NCBI GenBank assembly: GCA_937897315.1
Contig: CALCNS010000355.1
Coordinates: 1-18,865, forward strand
DNA from: an uncultured Bacillota bacterium
Lineage (GTDB): Bacteria; Bacillota; JAAYKD01
Length of the DNA: 18,865 nucleotides
Reading direction: 5' to 3'
Each line of letters opens with the position of its first letter. Position 1 is the stretch's first letter. The position numbers were made by a program, and so were the translations under genes. The notes under the pieces were generated by a model. The model was not told the origin of the DNA. It made no database searches and was given only the letters and a program-made list of their open reading frames with translations. Positions 1 to 7,480 of this stretch are shown piece after piece.

Positions 1-636
1 GTGAGCATAGGCTTACGCTCTCCTAATGAGCAAATATTGCAGTTGGGTGATCCGGTTTGTCTTTGCAGAGCGTTGCGAGGTGCTTTAGTCTCTCGAGCAG
101 GAATTGCCGCCTATAACAAAACAACATTACATAAAAACCGCAGAGGATCTCTACTGGATTTTTACATGCCGTACTGGTCTGCTATGGCTTCCTGGTATGA
201 AACTGTGGGTATCGGCGTCAGCGGAGGAACCCTCTACCAAAGTATCCATGAACGGCTCGGAAAGCATCGCTTTGGATTACAGCTCAATCCTGGTCACAAT
301 ATTGGTGCTGACGAATGGACAAATTCCCCGGTCTACAAAGGTTCCAACCTCCTCCTAACCGATGGCATGTATTTGCAGAGTGACGTCATCGCTTCACACT
401 CAACCCCTATCTACACAGCTATTATGGAAGATGGGCTGGTATTGGCTGGAGAACATTTGCGTCAACAAATCGCATTGCAATACCCCAAAACCTGGTCCCG
501 CATACAAGCACGGCAAGCCTTTATGAAAGACACGTTGGGAATCCGGATCAAAGAAGAAGTACTTCCCTTATCCTCTTTGTGTGGCGTGTATTTCCCCTTC
601 TTTCTCGATACCACCCAAATCTTCGCGAAAGTATAA
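1..636 (+). CDS. M24-family metallopeptidase / Xaa-Pro aminopeptidase-like protein, 5' partial
   Basis: The reading frame is open from the first base to TAA at 634-636, so this is the C-terminal ~211 residues of a gene that begins before the window; the GTG at position 1 is not a credible start. The pita-bread fold pattern of M24 peptidases is visible. NPGHNIGADEW (about residues 97-106) matches the block holding the third metal ligand His (H99). It is followed by GSNLLLTDGMYLQSDVI (about 114-130), the usual 'GM...' turn, then MEDGLVLA (about 142-149) with the conserved Glu143. The normal Glu of the GM-strand appears replaced by Ser-Asp here (D128), so the metal site may be divergent. Known members cleave X-Pro dipeptides or are creatinase-like, and substrate cannot be set from this fragment. 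The stop codon overlaps the AAGGAG of the next gene, which suggests co-transcription with the ROK kinase. Confidence 0.72.
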   Translation: MSIGLRSPNEQILQLGDPVCLCRALRGALVSRAGIAAYNKTTLHKNRRGSLLDFYMPYWSAMASWYETVGIGVSGGTLYQSIHERLGKHRFGLQLNPGHNIGADEWTNSPVYKGSNLLLTDGMYLQSDVIASHSTPIYTAIMEDGLVLAGEHLRQQIALQYPKTWSRIQARQAFMKDTLGIRIKEEVLPLSSLCGVYFPFFLDTTQIFAKV

Positions 637-646
637 GGAGAATCAC

Positions 647-1624
647 ATGGAAAAATCATATCGTTTGGGAATTGATTTAGGGGGAACACACCTCGGGGTT
701 ATGCTACTGGATATCCGCCAATTGAACCAACCAGACCATGGAGTCTTGTCTCAAAAAGAGTGTGCTACCCGATGGTGGGAAGGTTACGAAGCGGTTGCCG
801 ACGACATGTGCCGCTTGGCACACGAATGCTTGAACGAAGCCCACGTGGAAGTGAGCGAGGTTCTCTATGCTGGAATTGGCTCACCCGGTGTCATCGACAG
901 TGAAAAGGGTTTCATTCTCTTCACAAGCAACCTCAAGTTCCATCATGTTCCTATGGCGAACGCCTTACAAGAACGCTTACAGCTACCCGTCTCTTTGGCC
1001 AACGATGCCAATGCTACCGCATTGGGCGAGTTTCGATTGGGGGCAGCCAGAGGATGCAAACACGCAGCAATCATTACCCTAGGAACAGGGGTAGGGGGCG
1101 GGGTCATTATCGACGGTAAAATGCTAGCGGGTTTCAATGGTCGTGGTGGAGAATTAGGGCATCATGTGATCGATGCTCGTGGTCGCACCTGTAGCTGTGG
1201 TCGGCAAGGGTGCTGGGAAGTTTATTCTTCTTCACACGGTCTCTTGCAAACCGCTTATGAAATCTTGCAGGATGAGCCTGCTTCCACACTGTGGCAAAAG
1301 ACCGACTCTTTCGGCCGACTTCACGACTGTCGTTTGATTTTCGACGCTTACGATGCAGGTGATCGAGCTGCTCATAAAATGATTGAGGCATATAACCACA
1401 TGCTGGGAGTGGGCGTTGTCAACATAGTGAACCTCTTTCAGCCCGAAGTATTAGCCATTGGAGGTGGACTAGGAGCACGTTGTGACCTGTATATACCCTA
1501 TTTGGAAGCCGTGTTGCAGCGTGAAGTCTATGCCTACAAGTGGTTAACGCCAACCAGTATTCTACCGGCTACTTTAGGCAACGATGCCGGTTTGTTTGGT
1601 GCTGCTTTATTACGAGACGAATAA
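647..1624 (+). CDS. ROK-family sugar kinase (glucokinase-like)
   Basis: This 325-residue protein is full length for bacterial ROK glucokinases. The ATP phosphate-binding loop LGIDLGGTHLG lies near the N-terminus (about 7-17), and the catalytic Asp is in the NDANATALGE block (about D120). A second glycine-rich loop, GTGVGGGVIIDG, follows. The ROK zinc signature is intact: His172, then Cys182, Cys184 and Cys189 in a GHx9CxCGxxGC arrangement. The C-terminal GGGLGA matches the adenosine-binding segment. No N-terminal helix-turn-helix is present, so it is a kinase rather than a ROK repressor. ATG at 647 is chosen because AAGGAG (635-640) precedes it at normal spacing; upstream codons in the same frame overlap the M24 gene. 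It would phosphorylate a hexose or amino sugar in the cytoplasm, but the substrate is undetermined. Its place before a nucleoside phosphorylase suggests it could feed a salvaged sugar into metabolism (inference). Confidence 0.88.
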   Translation: MEKSYRLGIDLGGTHLGVMLLDIRQLNQPDHGVLSQKECATRWWEGYEAVADDMCRLAHECLNEAHVEVSEVLYAGIGSPGVIDSEKGFILFTSNLKFHHVPMANALQERLQLPVSLANDANATALGEFRLGAARGCKHAAIITLGTGVGGGVIIDGKMLAGFNGRGGELGHHVIDARGRTCSCGRQGCWEVYSSSHGLLQTAYEILQDEPASTLWQKTDSFGRLHDCRLIFDAYDAGDRAAHKMIEAYNHMLGVGVVNIVNLFQPEVLAIGGGLGARCDLYIPYLEAVLQREVYAYKWLTPTSILPATLGNDAGLFGAALLRDE

Positions 1625-1639
1625 TGAGGAGGGTATTTC

Positions 1640-2467
1640 ATGAACGATGATTCTCGATTCAAACAAATTTCTGAAACGGCCGAGTATTTACTCAACATGC
1701 TACCCCGGACTCCGGAAGTCGCTATTGTCTTGGGCTCCGGATTAGGACCTTTGGCCAATCGCATCCAGAACCCCATAAGAATTCCCTATCATGAAATACC
1801 AGGATTCGTCGCCACTACGGCTCCCGGGCATGAAGGACGTCTTGTCTTTGGTCAATTGGGTGGCAAGGATGTTTTAGCCATGCAAGGGCGCTTCCATTAT
1901 TACGAAGGGCACGATATTGGCACCTGTATTTTCCCCATTCAAGTCTTTGCTCGCATGTGCATTCCTCGCTTGTTGGTCTCCAACGCTGCAGGTGGTATTA
2001 ATCGTCGCTTTACACCCGGAGATTTAATGCTCATAACCGATATCATCACGATGTTTTGCCCCCCTCCCATGAGAGGAGCAAATATAGAAGAAATGGGTTC
2101 TCGCTTTTTCGATATGACCTTTACCTTTGATCAGAATTGGCAAGATATCGCTCGTTTTGTTGCCAGAGAGCAGAACTTTGCTCTACAAGAAGGTGTTTAC
2201 GTCTATATGCCCGGTCCACATTTTGAAACCCCCGCCGATATTATTGGCCTTCGCCACCTTGGTGCGGATGCAGTAGGCATGTCTACCGTTCCGGAAATCA
2301 TTGCGGCCCGTCATGCAGATATGAAAATCTTAGGCATTTCTTGTATTACCAATTTGGCTGCTGGTATGTTGAATCAAAAACTATCGGGAGAAGAAGTAAA
2401 CGAAACCGCTCATCAAGTGGAGGAACGCTTCTGTGCGTTCGTCAGCCGCATCATTGAAAAGATATAG
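1640..2467 (+). CDS. punA: Purine nucleoside phosphorylase (trimeric, PNP class I)
   Basis: This 275-residue protein matches the usual ~270-280 residues of trimeric purine nucleoside phosphorylases, which convert inosine or guanosine plus phosphate to the free base and (deoxy)ribose 1-phosphate. Visible motifs in order are the phosphate loop VLGSGLG (30-36), APGHEG with His64, GRFHYYEG (83-90), SNAAGG (114-119), GPHFETPA with the base-contact Glu196, and GMSTVPE (213-219). SCITNLAAG (234-242) follows, with Asn238 at the position that prefers 6-oxopurines. RBS GAGGAGGG (1625-1632) precedes ATG by 7 bases. The gene lies 15 bases after the ROK kinase and 8 bases before an amidohydrolase that could deaminate adenosine-type nucleosides to inosine-type products, giving a two-step salvage route. 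The alternative symbols pupG/deoD follow species convention; family identity is firm. Confidence 0.93.
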   Translation: MNDDSRFKQISETAEYLLNMLPRTPEVAIVLGSGLGPLANRIQNPIRIPYHEIPGFVATTAPGHEGRLVFGQLGGKDVLAMQGRFHYYEGHDIGTCIFPIQVFARMCIPRLLVSNAAGGINRRFTPGDLMLITDIITMFCPPPMRGANIEEMGSRFFDMTFTFDQNWQDIARFVAREQNFALQEGVYVYMPGPHFETPADIIGLRHLGADAVGMSTVPEIIAARHADMKILGISCITNLAAGMLNQKLSGEEVNETAHQVEERFCAFVSRIIEKI

Positions 2468-2475
2468 GTGGGACC

Positions 2476-3798
2476 ATGCGAACCATTCTTCAAGACGCAA
2501 CCCTGTTATCTCCGAACCCCAATCACCCTGTGCAACGACATATGGACTTGGTCATACAAGACGATATCATCAGCGGAATATATCCTCACCATTTAGAACA
2601 CACTCGCCACGATGCCAATACACGGGTATTGAACGCAAGGCACTGGCTGGTGATCCCCGGTTTGGTGAACAGTCATGCTCATTCTTATATGGCTTATTTT
2701 CGTAATTATGGCTCCGGACTACATTTACACGATTGGCTTTTTACAAAAATCTTCCCGGCAGAAGCTCGATTAACCCAAGAAGATGTTGCCTGGGGAACCG
2801 CCATGGGCCTTCTGGAAATGTTACGCGGAGGGATCACTGCCGTATGCGACATGCCCCTCATACCTCAGGCTGGCATGAGATTTGCAGAAGAAAGTGGTAT
2901 GCGTGTTGCCACCGGTTTCTCTGTCTTCCAAACCGAATTCAATCCTCCCTCATGCAAAACCATTTTTTCAGAATTCGAAGCGAACTATGCACAATATCAT
3001 AATCGTAACAACGGTCTTATGAAAGTTTTTGCCACTGTGCATAGCGGGTATTTGTATCCAGCGGATGTATTGGCGGAAGGTGCGGCGTGGTTGGTGCAAC
3101 ATGGATATCGTGTGCATACACACTTACACGAAACCCGTAAAGAAGTGGAGGACGATTTGCTTCTTTTTGGCAAACGCCCCATTCAAAGATTTGCCGAAAT
3201 GGGCTTGCTGAGCCCAAAAAACATTGCCGCACACTGCGTTCATTTAGAGGAAGAAGATCGACTTCTACTCAAAAAGTACGGCATGTTAGCTGTACCCTGT
3301 CCTACCAGTAATTTGCGTTTAGCTGCCGGCTTTCCCCAATTGGTTGCCATGAAAGAAGCAGGCGTGAACTATGCTTTGGGTACCGATGGTCAGAGCAGCG
3401 GGAATGCCATGGACCTTTGGAAAGAGATGCGTTTAGCGTCCTTGCTTTCCTCAGCACAAACGAATAACCCCGGCGCGTTTGCCGATTGGGAAATCTTGCA
3501 AATGTGTACGTCCACCCCGGCTCAACATTTGTTTGCAGAAGAAAACGAAACCATGGGTGTTTTAGAAGTAGGAGCGAAAGCGGACCTGATTGCGGTAAAT
3601 ACCGATGCACCGCATTTCACTGCTTTAAATGACCCCTTATCCGCAGCAATACACCACACATTGCCCACCGATGTGGATTGGGTCATGGTCAATGGAGAAG
3701 TGTTGTATGAACAGGGACAATATACTCGACTCGATGAAGAGCACATACGCTACGAAGTGCAAACTCGTAGCAAACGACTATTGCACGGTTTGGCATAG
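2476..3798 (+). CDS. mtaD: Amidohydrolase, 5-methylthioadenosine/S-adenosylhomocysteine (adenosine) deaminase-like
   Basis: This 440-residue protein belongs to the TRZ/ATZ-like branch of the amidohydrolase superfamily, normal length about 430-450. The metal centre is complete: HAH (H67, H69) after the first β-strand, the HLHE block (H216, H218, E219), the AHCVH block (H253, H256), and GTDG with catalytic Asp304. The pattern GTDGQSSGNAMDLWKEMR and SNLRLAAG (278-285) are typical of MTA/SAH deaminases, which deaminate the adenine ring of methylthioadenosine, S-adenosylhomocysteine and often adenosine. Guanine deaminase or chlorohydrolase-like activity cannot be excluded from sequence alone. It sits 8 bases after the PNP gene (RBS AGGTGGG), so co-translation is likely. 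Their shared location suggests deamination followed by phosphorolysis (inference). The gene symbol follows the closest known subfamily. Confidence 0.82.
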   Translation: MRTILQDATLLSPNPNHPVQRHMDLVIQDDIISGIYPHHLEHTRHDANTRVLNARHWLVIPGLVNSHAHSYMAYFRNYGSGLHLHDWLFTKIFPAEARLTQEDVAWGTAMGLLEMLRGGITAVCDMPLIPQAGMRFAEESGMRVATGFSVFQTEFNPPSCKTIFSEFEANYAQYHNRNNGLMKVFATVHSGYLYPADVLAEGAAWLVQHGYRVHTHLHETRKEVEDDLLLFGKRPIQRFAEMGLLSPKNIAAHCVHLEEEDRLLLKKYGMLAVPCPTSNLRLAAGFPQLVAMKEAGVNYALGTDGQSSGNAMDLWKEMRLASLLSSAQTNNPGAFADWEILQMCTSTPAQHLFAEENETMGVLEVGAKADLIAVNTDAPHFTALNDPLSAAIHHTLPTDVDWVMVNGEVLYEQGQYTRLDEEHIRYEVQTRSKRLLHGLA

Positions 3799-3812
3799 AA
3801 AGGGGTCACGAC

Positions 3813-4820
3813 ATGAAAATACTCATTACCGGAGGAGCCGGTTACATTGGTTCTCATACGGCCGTCGTCTTGTTGGAAGCGGGTTACTCCTTGGTTCTCA
3901 TCGATAACTTCTATAACAGTCAACCAATGGTGCTCGATCGTATTCGCGAAATCTCGGGAAAGAACTTTTCTTTTCACGAAATGGATGCCTGCGATGCAGA
4001 AGCGGTCGACCGGCTTTTCTGTGAAGAACACTTTGATGGTGTGATTCACTTTGCAGGTATGAAAGCGGTAGGGGAATCGGTAGCCAAGCCCTTGCAGTAT
4101 TATCGCAATAATTTGCTCAGCACCATCACCTTGGCAGATGCGTGTGTTCGCCATGGTGTACCCCGATTTGTCTTCAGCTCTTCCGCCACCGTGTATGGAG
4201 ATAACACAGTACCCTTCCACGAGGGTTTGCCCCTGTTACCCACCACCAATCCCTATGGTGAAACCAAAGCCATGAGCGAGCGCATCTTAACCGATGCCGC
4301 CAAAGCTCATCCGTTTTTACAAATCTCGTTGCTGCGGTATTTTAATCCGGTTGGTGCGCATCCCAGCGGTCTCATCGGAGAAGACCCCAATGGAATTCCC
4401 AATAATCTTTTACCCAATGTCACTCGAGCTGTCACGGGACGCGTACCTTATTTAAGGATTTTTGGAAACGATTATCCCACTCCCGATGGCACCGGTATCC
4501 GTGATTACATTCATGTCATGGATTTGGCAGAAGGTCATGTAGCGGCTCTGGAACATTTAACTCCCGGAGTGCACTTACACAACCTAGGCAGCGGGCAGGG
4601 TACCTCGGTGTTGGAACTCATCCATGCCTTTGAAGAAGCCACCGGAGAAACCGTGCCTTATCGCATCGAAGCTCGCCGACCCGGAGATATTGCCACTTGT
4701 TATGCCGATGCCAGCAAAGCGAACCGCGAACTGAACTGGGCTGTCCGACGCAATATCGTCGATATTTGTCGTGATGCCTGGCGCTTTGAATGCCATGTTA
4801 GGGATCATAATAAACATTAA
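3813..4820 (+). CDS. galE: UDP-glucose 4-epimerase
   Basis: At 335 residues this has the standard length for GalE, the NAD-dependent enzyme that interconverts UDP-glucose and UDP-galactose in the cytoplasm. The N-terminal Rossmann loop GGAGYIGS (7-14) binds NAD, and DNF (31-33) follows β2. The catalytic triad of the extended SDR family is present: Ser124 in SSSATVYG, and Tyr148 and Lys152 in NPYGETK. The substrate-binding part carries LRYFNPVGAHPSG, DYPTPDGTGIRDYIHVMDLAEGH and a near-canonical C-terminal RRPGDIATCYAD. RBS GAAAGGGG precedes ATG. It starts 14 bases after the deaminase gene and is the last gene before a 170-base leader, so it probably ends the upstream transcript, although no terminator was found after it. 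A UDP-N-acetylglucosamine activity is possible and cannot be read from sequence by eye. Confidence 0.93.
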   Translation: MKILITGGAGYIGSHTAVVLLEAGYSLVLIDNFYNSQPMVLDRIREISGKNFSFHEMDACDAEAVDRLFCEEHFDGVIHFAGMKAVGESVAKPLQYYRNNLLSTITLADACVRHGVPRFVFSSSATVYGDNTVPFHEGLPLLPTTNPYGETKAMSERILTDAAKAHPFLQISLLRYFNPVGAHPSGLIGEDPNGIPNNLLPNVTRAVTGRVPYLRIFGNDYPTPDGTGIRDYIHVMDLAEGHVAALEHLTPGVHLHNLGSGQGTSVLELIHAFEEATGETVPYRIEARRPGDIATCYADASKANRELNWAVRRNIVDICRDAWRFECHVRDHNKH

Positions 4821-4823
4821 AAC

Positions 4824-4832
4824 TGGTATATT
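4824..4832 (+). promoter_or_regulatory. Candidate extended -10 promoter for the opp operon
   Basis: TGGTATATT just after the galE stop matches an extended -10 element (TGnTATAAT-like). It is identical to the extended -10 of the much stronger promoter before the S9 peptidase. The -35 region at 17-base spacing (ATCATA, 4804-4809) is poor, which extended -10 promoters tolerate. Transcription would begin near 4839, just ahead of the inverted repeat at 4850-4875. Another reading, TTGTCA (4833-4838) with TACAAT (4861-4866), fails because the spacer is 22 bases. Confidence 0.4.
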
Positions 4833-4849
4833 TTGTCACAGGATGGTTC

Positions 4850-4875
4850 TATGGTAGAAGTACAATTTTACCATA
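4850..4875 (+). promoter_or_regulatory. Inverted repeat in the opp leader (possible operator or RNA hairpin)
   Basis: TATGGTA (4850-4856) and TACCATA (4869-4875) form a perfect 7-bp inverted repeat. Three more inner pairs are possible (GAA with TTT, one G-U), which leaves a short loop. No run of T follows, so it is not an intrinsic terminator. It lies between the candidate start of transcription and the binding-protein gene, a normal place for a repressor operator. The remainder of the 4876-4990 leader is purine-rich with no other structure seen. Confidence 0.4.
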
Positions 4876-4990
4876 TCATGTAGCAACATTTTACAAAGAG
4901 AAGATACAGGAAATAGGGGTTAATCTATCGAAAGCAGAAGGGCAGAGATAGAGAGAAAACATCTATTTACTTATTAGGAGGGACATCAAC

Positions 4991-6496
4991 ATGAAAAAAC
5001 AAACCGGAGTGATACTACTCTTACTTCTCACCTTGCTACTTTCTGCCTGTAATTCCACCCCTGCACCGACCCCTGCTCCCGCTATTTTAAAGGCGGTGGT
5101 GGGAATTCCTCAGGACTTCGATTCTCTCGACCCCCATCTTTCTGCAGCAACCGGAACCCAAGAAGTGATGTTCAACCTGTTTACCGGTCTGATTAGCATC
5201 ACACCCGATGGTGAAATCATCATGGATTTGGCACAGAGCATTGCCCACGATGATTCCCTGCTGCAATATACGGTAAAACTAAAAGACAATGTGGTATTTC
5301 ACAACGACAAGCCCCTTACCTCTGCTGATGTGGCTTATACCTTCAACCGGTTAAATGGTAAAACAGAGGATCAAAAAGAACCTCTCACATCGAATTTTGC
5401 CGGAATCGAATCCATCGAAACACCGGACGCCAAGACAGTAATTTTCCATTTATCCAAAGTCGATGTTAGTTTCTTGTCCAAATTAATGATTGCTATTATT
5501 CCCGATAAAAGCGGTCCGGAGCAAGCCAAGACTCCCATTGGAGCCGGTCCCTTTAAGTATTCTTCTTACACCCCCGGCGTAGGTATCACCATGGTCCGCA
5601 ACTAAAAATACTATGGCACCTTACCTCAATTGAATCAGGTTGATTTTAAGATTTATACCGACTCGAATACCGGATTTTTAGCCCTACAGACCGGTGAAGT
5701 CGATATTTTAAACATCACCTTAGATCAAACCAAAAGTGTAGATAGGACCAAAGTTGCTGTGCTGACCGCTCCGCAAAATATGGTACAGCTGATGACTCTA
5801 AACCATGAACACCCAGCATTTGCCAAGAAAGAAGTGCGACAAGCCTTAAATTATGCCATCAATAAGGATGAAATCATTGAAATGTTGGCTCCGGGATCTC
5901 CAAAACTCGATACCAATTTCAGCCCCATCATGGGATACTTCTATAACGTAGAAACCGAGAATCATTATGCCTACAATCCGGAAAAAGCAAAGCAACTGCT
6001 AAGTGAAGCTGGAGAAAGCAATTTGACCTTCTCTATAAAAGTTCCCACCGAATATCAATTCCACATGGATACCGCCTTGTTGATTCAGTCACAACTGAAA
6101 GCCGCAGGGATCACCATGAACATTGCTCCTATTGAATGGAATACCTGGTTAACCGAAGTCTATGGCTCTGCCAATTACGAAGCTTCTATTGTGGGTTTAA
6201 CCGGCAAGTTAGATCCCGATGCCGTGTTGGGACGTTTTGAATCGACTTTCCGCCGTAACTTCTATAAGTACAACAACCCGGAATACGATACCATTATCAA
6301 AGAAGCTCGATTAACAGCCGATATGGAAGTTCGTCGCGCCTTATACAACCAAGCTCAGGAAATTCTAACCGACGATGCTGTAGCTATTTTCATAATGGAT
6401 CCCACCTTATATCGTGCCGTGAACATGCGGTTAAGTGGTTTAGTAACCTATCCGATTGGCTTTATCGACATGAAGACGGTCACCGTCAGCAAATAG
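4991..6496 (+). pseudogene. oppA: Oligopeptide ABC transporter substrate-binding lipoprotein (SBP_bac_5), interrupted by an in-frame TAA
   Basis: Two consecutive open stretches in one frame, 4991-5605 and 5606-6496, together give ~501 residues, the usual length of family-5 peptide/nickel binding proteins. The N-terminal half has a lipoprotein signal (Lys-rich start, Leu stretch, LLSAC with lipidated Cys20), then a Thr/Pro/Ala linker and FDSLDPHLSA, DGEIIMDLAQS and FHNDKPLTSADVAYTF, all family landmarks. The frame stops at TAA 5603-5605 inside 'MVRN-stop-KYYGTLPQLNQVDFKI', exactly at the conserved 'RNpxYwG...d.v.fki' block. The C-terminal half continues perfectly with FAKKEVRQALNYAINKDEI, YNPEKAKQLLSEAG and IAPIEWNTWL. 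RBS TAGGAGGG precedes ATG 4991. A downstream restart (TTG 5630) has no ribosome binding site. A single nonsense change (for example CAA or GAA to TAA) or a base-call error explains it; other genes here end in TAA, so the codon is a true stop. Confidence 0.85.
5603..5605 (+). other. Premature in-frame TAA in the binding-protein gene
   Basis: Codon 205 of the binding-protein frame is TAA. The frame on either side is intact and homologous to the family, with no insertion or deletion. It is one base away from sense codons such as CAA, GAA and AAA. Confidence 0.9.
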
Positions 6497-6505
6497 TCTT
6501 CACCA

Positions 6506-7480
6506 TTGAAGGAGTTGATCCTTATCCCTCGCTCGCTTTGGACCCGTTTGTTATCGAGTCTGATGACGTTGTTTTTGGTCAGCCTGCTGATTTTCTTCGT
6601 CTTTCAGATTATTCCCGGAGACCCGGTTCTTTCTCGTTTGGGCCAAGAAGCGGATCCTGCTTTGGAAGCCTTGCTTCGAGAAGAATTGGGATTAGACCAG
6701 CCACCCATGCGTCGTTATATCAACTGGGTGGTCGCTTTGTCGCGAGGAGATTTGGGGACCAGCATTCGATTCCGCATGCCCGTACAAGAATTAATTGGTC
6801 AACGCCTGCCGAATACGCTGGCGTTGGCCATTTGGTCTTTTATGTTGATCCTCGTCATTTCCATTCCCTTGGGAATATGGCTAGCCAAACACAGCCGTGG
6901 ACCTGCCGGGCTTTTGATAAACGGGATGACGCAATTGGGGATCGCCATTCCTTCGTTTTGGATGGCCATTCTTCTCATGCTGGTCTTCGGCGTCAAACTG
7001 GGCTGGTTACCCATTCATGGATATGTGCCCTGGCGTGAAAACCCTTTGGGTTTTATTCGCTCGATGATTTTACCGGGTCTGGCGGTTAGTTTTTCTTCCA
7101 TTGCGATTGTGGTTCGTTACTTACGAGCCTCGTTATTGGACCAAATGTTACAAGATTACGTTCGCACGGCAAGAAACAAAGGATTAACCGAGAACGTGAT
7201 CTTGTATCGTCATGTTCTGCGTAATGCTTTTTTACCGGTCCTCACCATCCTCGGCGTGATATTGGTCAACATCCTAACTGGATCGATTGTCATTGAATCG
7301 ACCTTCTCCATACCGGGATTGGGACAGCTGCTACAAACCGCAATACGCAATCGTGATTTACCGTTGGTGCAGGGGATTACGCTTTATGTGTCCGTCGTCG
7401 TTACCTTTGGCTTCCTCTTTGTGGATTTGCTGAGTGCAAAAATCGATCCACGCATTCGTGACAAGGAGGAAGAATCATGA
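6506..7480 (+). CDS. oppB: Peptide ABC transporter permease (DppB/OppB type)
   Basis: This ~320-residue integral membrane protein is the first permease of the peptide transporter. It has the N-terminal TM helix followed by the family hallmark FQIIPGDPV and the LRRELGLD-like segment EELGLDQPPMRRYINW. Five further TM segments follow, as does the cytoplasmic EAA loop DYVRTARNKGLTENVILYRHVLRNAFLPV (about 222-250), which docks onto the ATPases. The end, ESTFSIPGLGQLL...RDLPLVQG, is characteristic. The start is uncertain. TTG 6506 overlaps the GAAGGAG (6508-6514), TTG 6515 directly abuts it, and the first ATG (6563) would remove half of TM1. ATC at 6524, 9 bases after GGAG and in frame, stands exactly where an ATG is expected. 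The 3' end overlaps the next gene by ATGA. Confidence 0.9.
   Translation: MKELILIPRSLWTRLLSSLMTLFLVSLLIFFVFQIIPGDPVLSRLGQEADPALEALLREELGLDQPPMRRYINWVVALSRGDLGTSIRFRMPVQELIGQRLPNTLALAIWSFMLILVISIPLGIWLAKHSRGPAGLLINGMTQLGIAIPSFWMAILLMLVFGVKLGWLPIHGYVPWRENPLGFIRSMILPGLAVSFSSIAIVVRYLRASLLDQMLQDYVRTARNKGLTENVILYRHVLRNAFLPVLTILGVILVNILTGSIVIESTFSIPGLGQLLQTAIRNRDLPLVQGITLYVSVVVTFGFLFVDLLSAKIDPRIRDKEEES

Noticed and set aside
4833..4866. TTGTCA with TACAAT as the opp promoter.
   Set aside because: The spacer is 22 bases, outside the 16-18 range.
5630..6496. The C-terminal oppA half as a separate gene starting at TTG 5630.
   Set aside because: No ribosome binding site, no signal peptide, and the codons before 5630 match the family block, so it is the rest of the broken gene.
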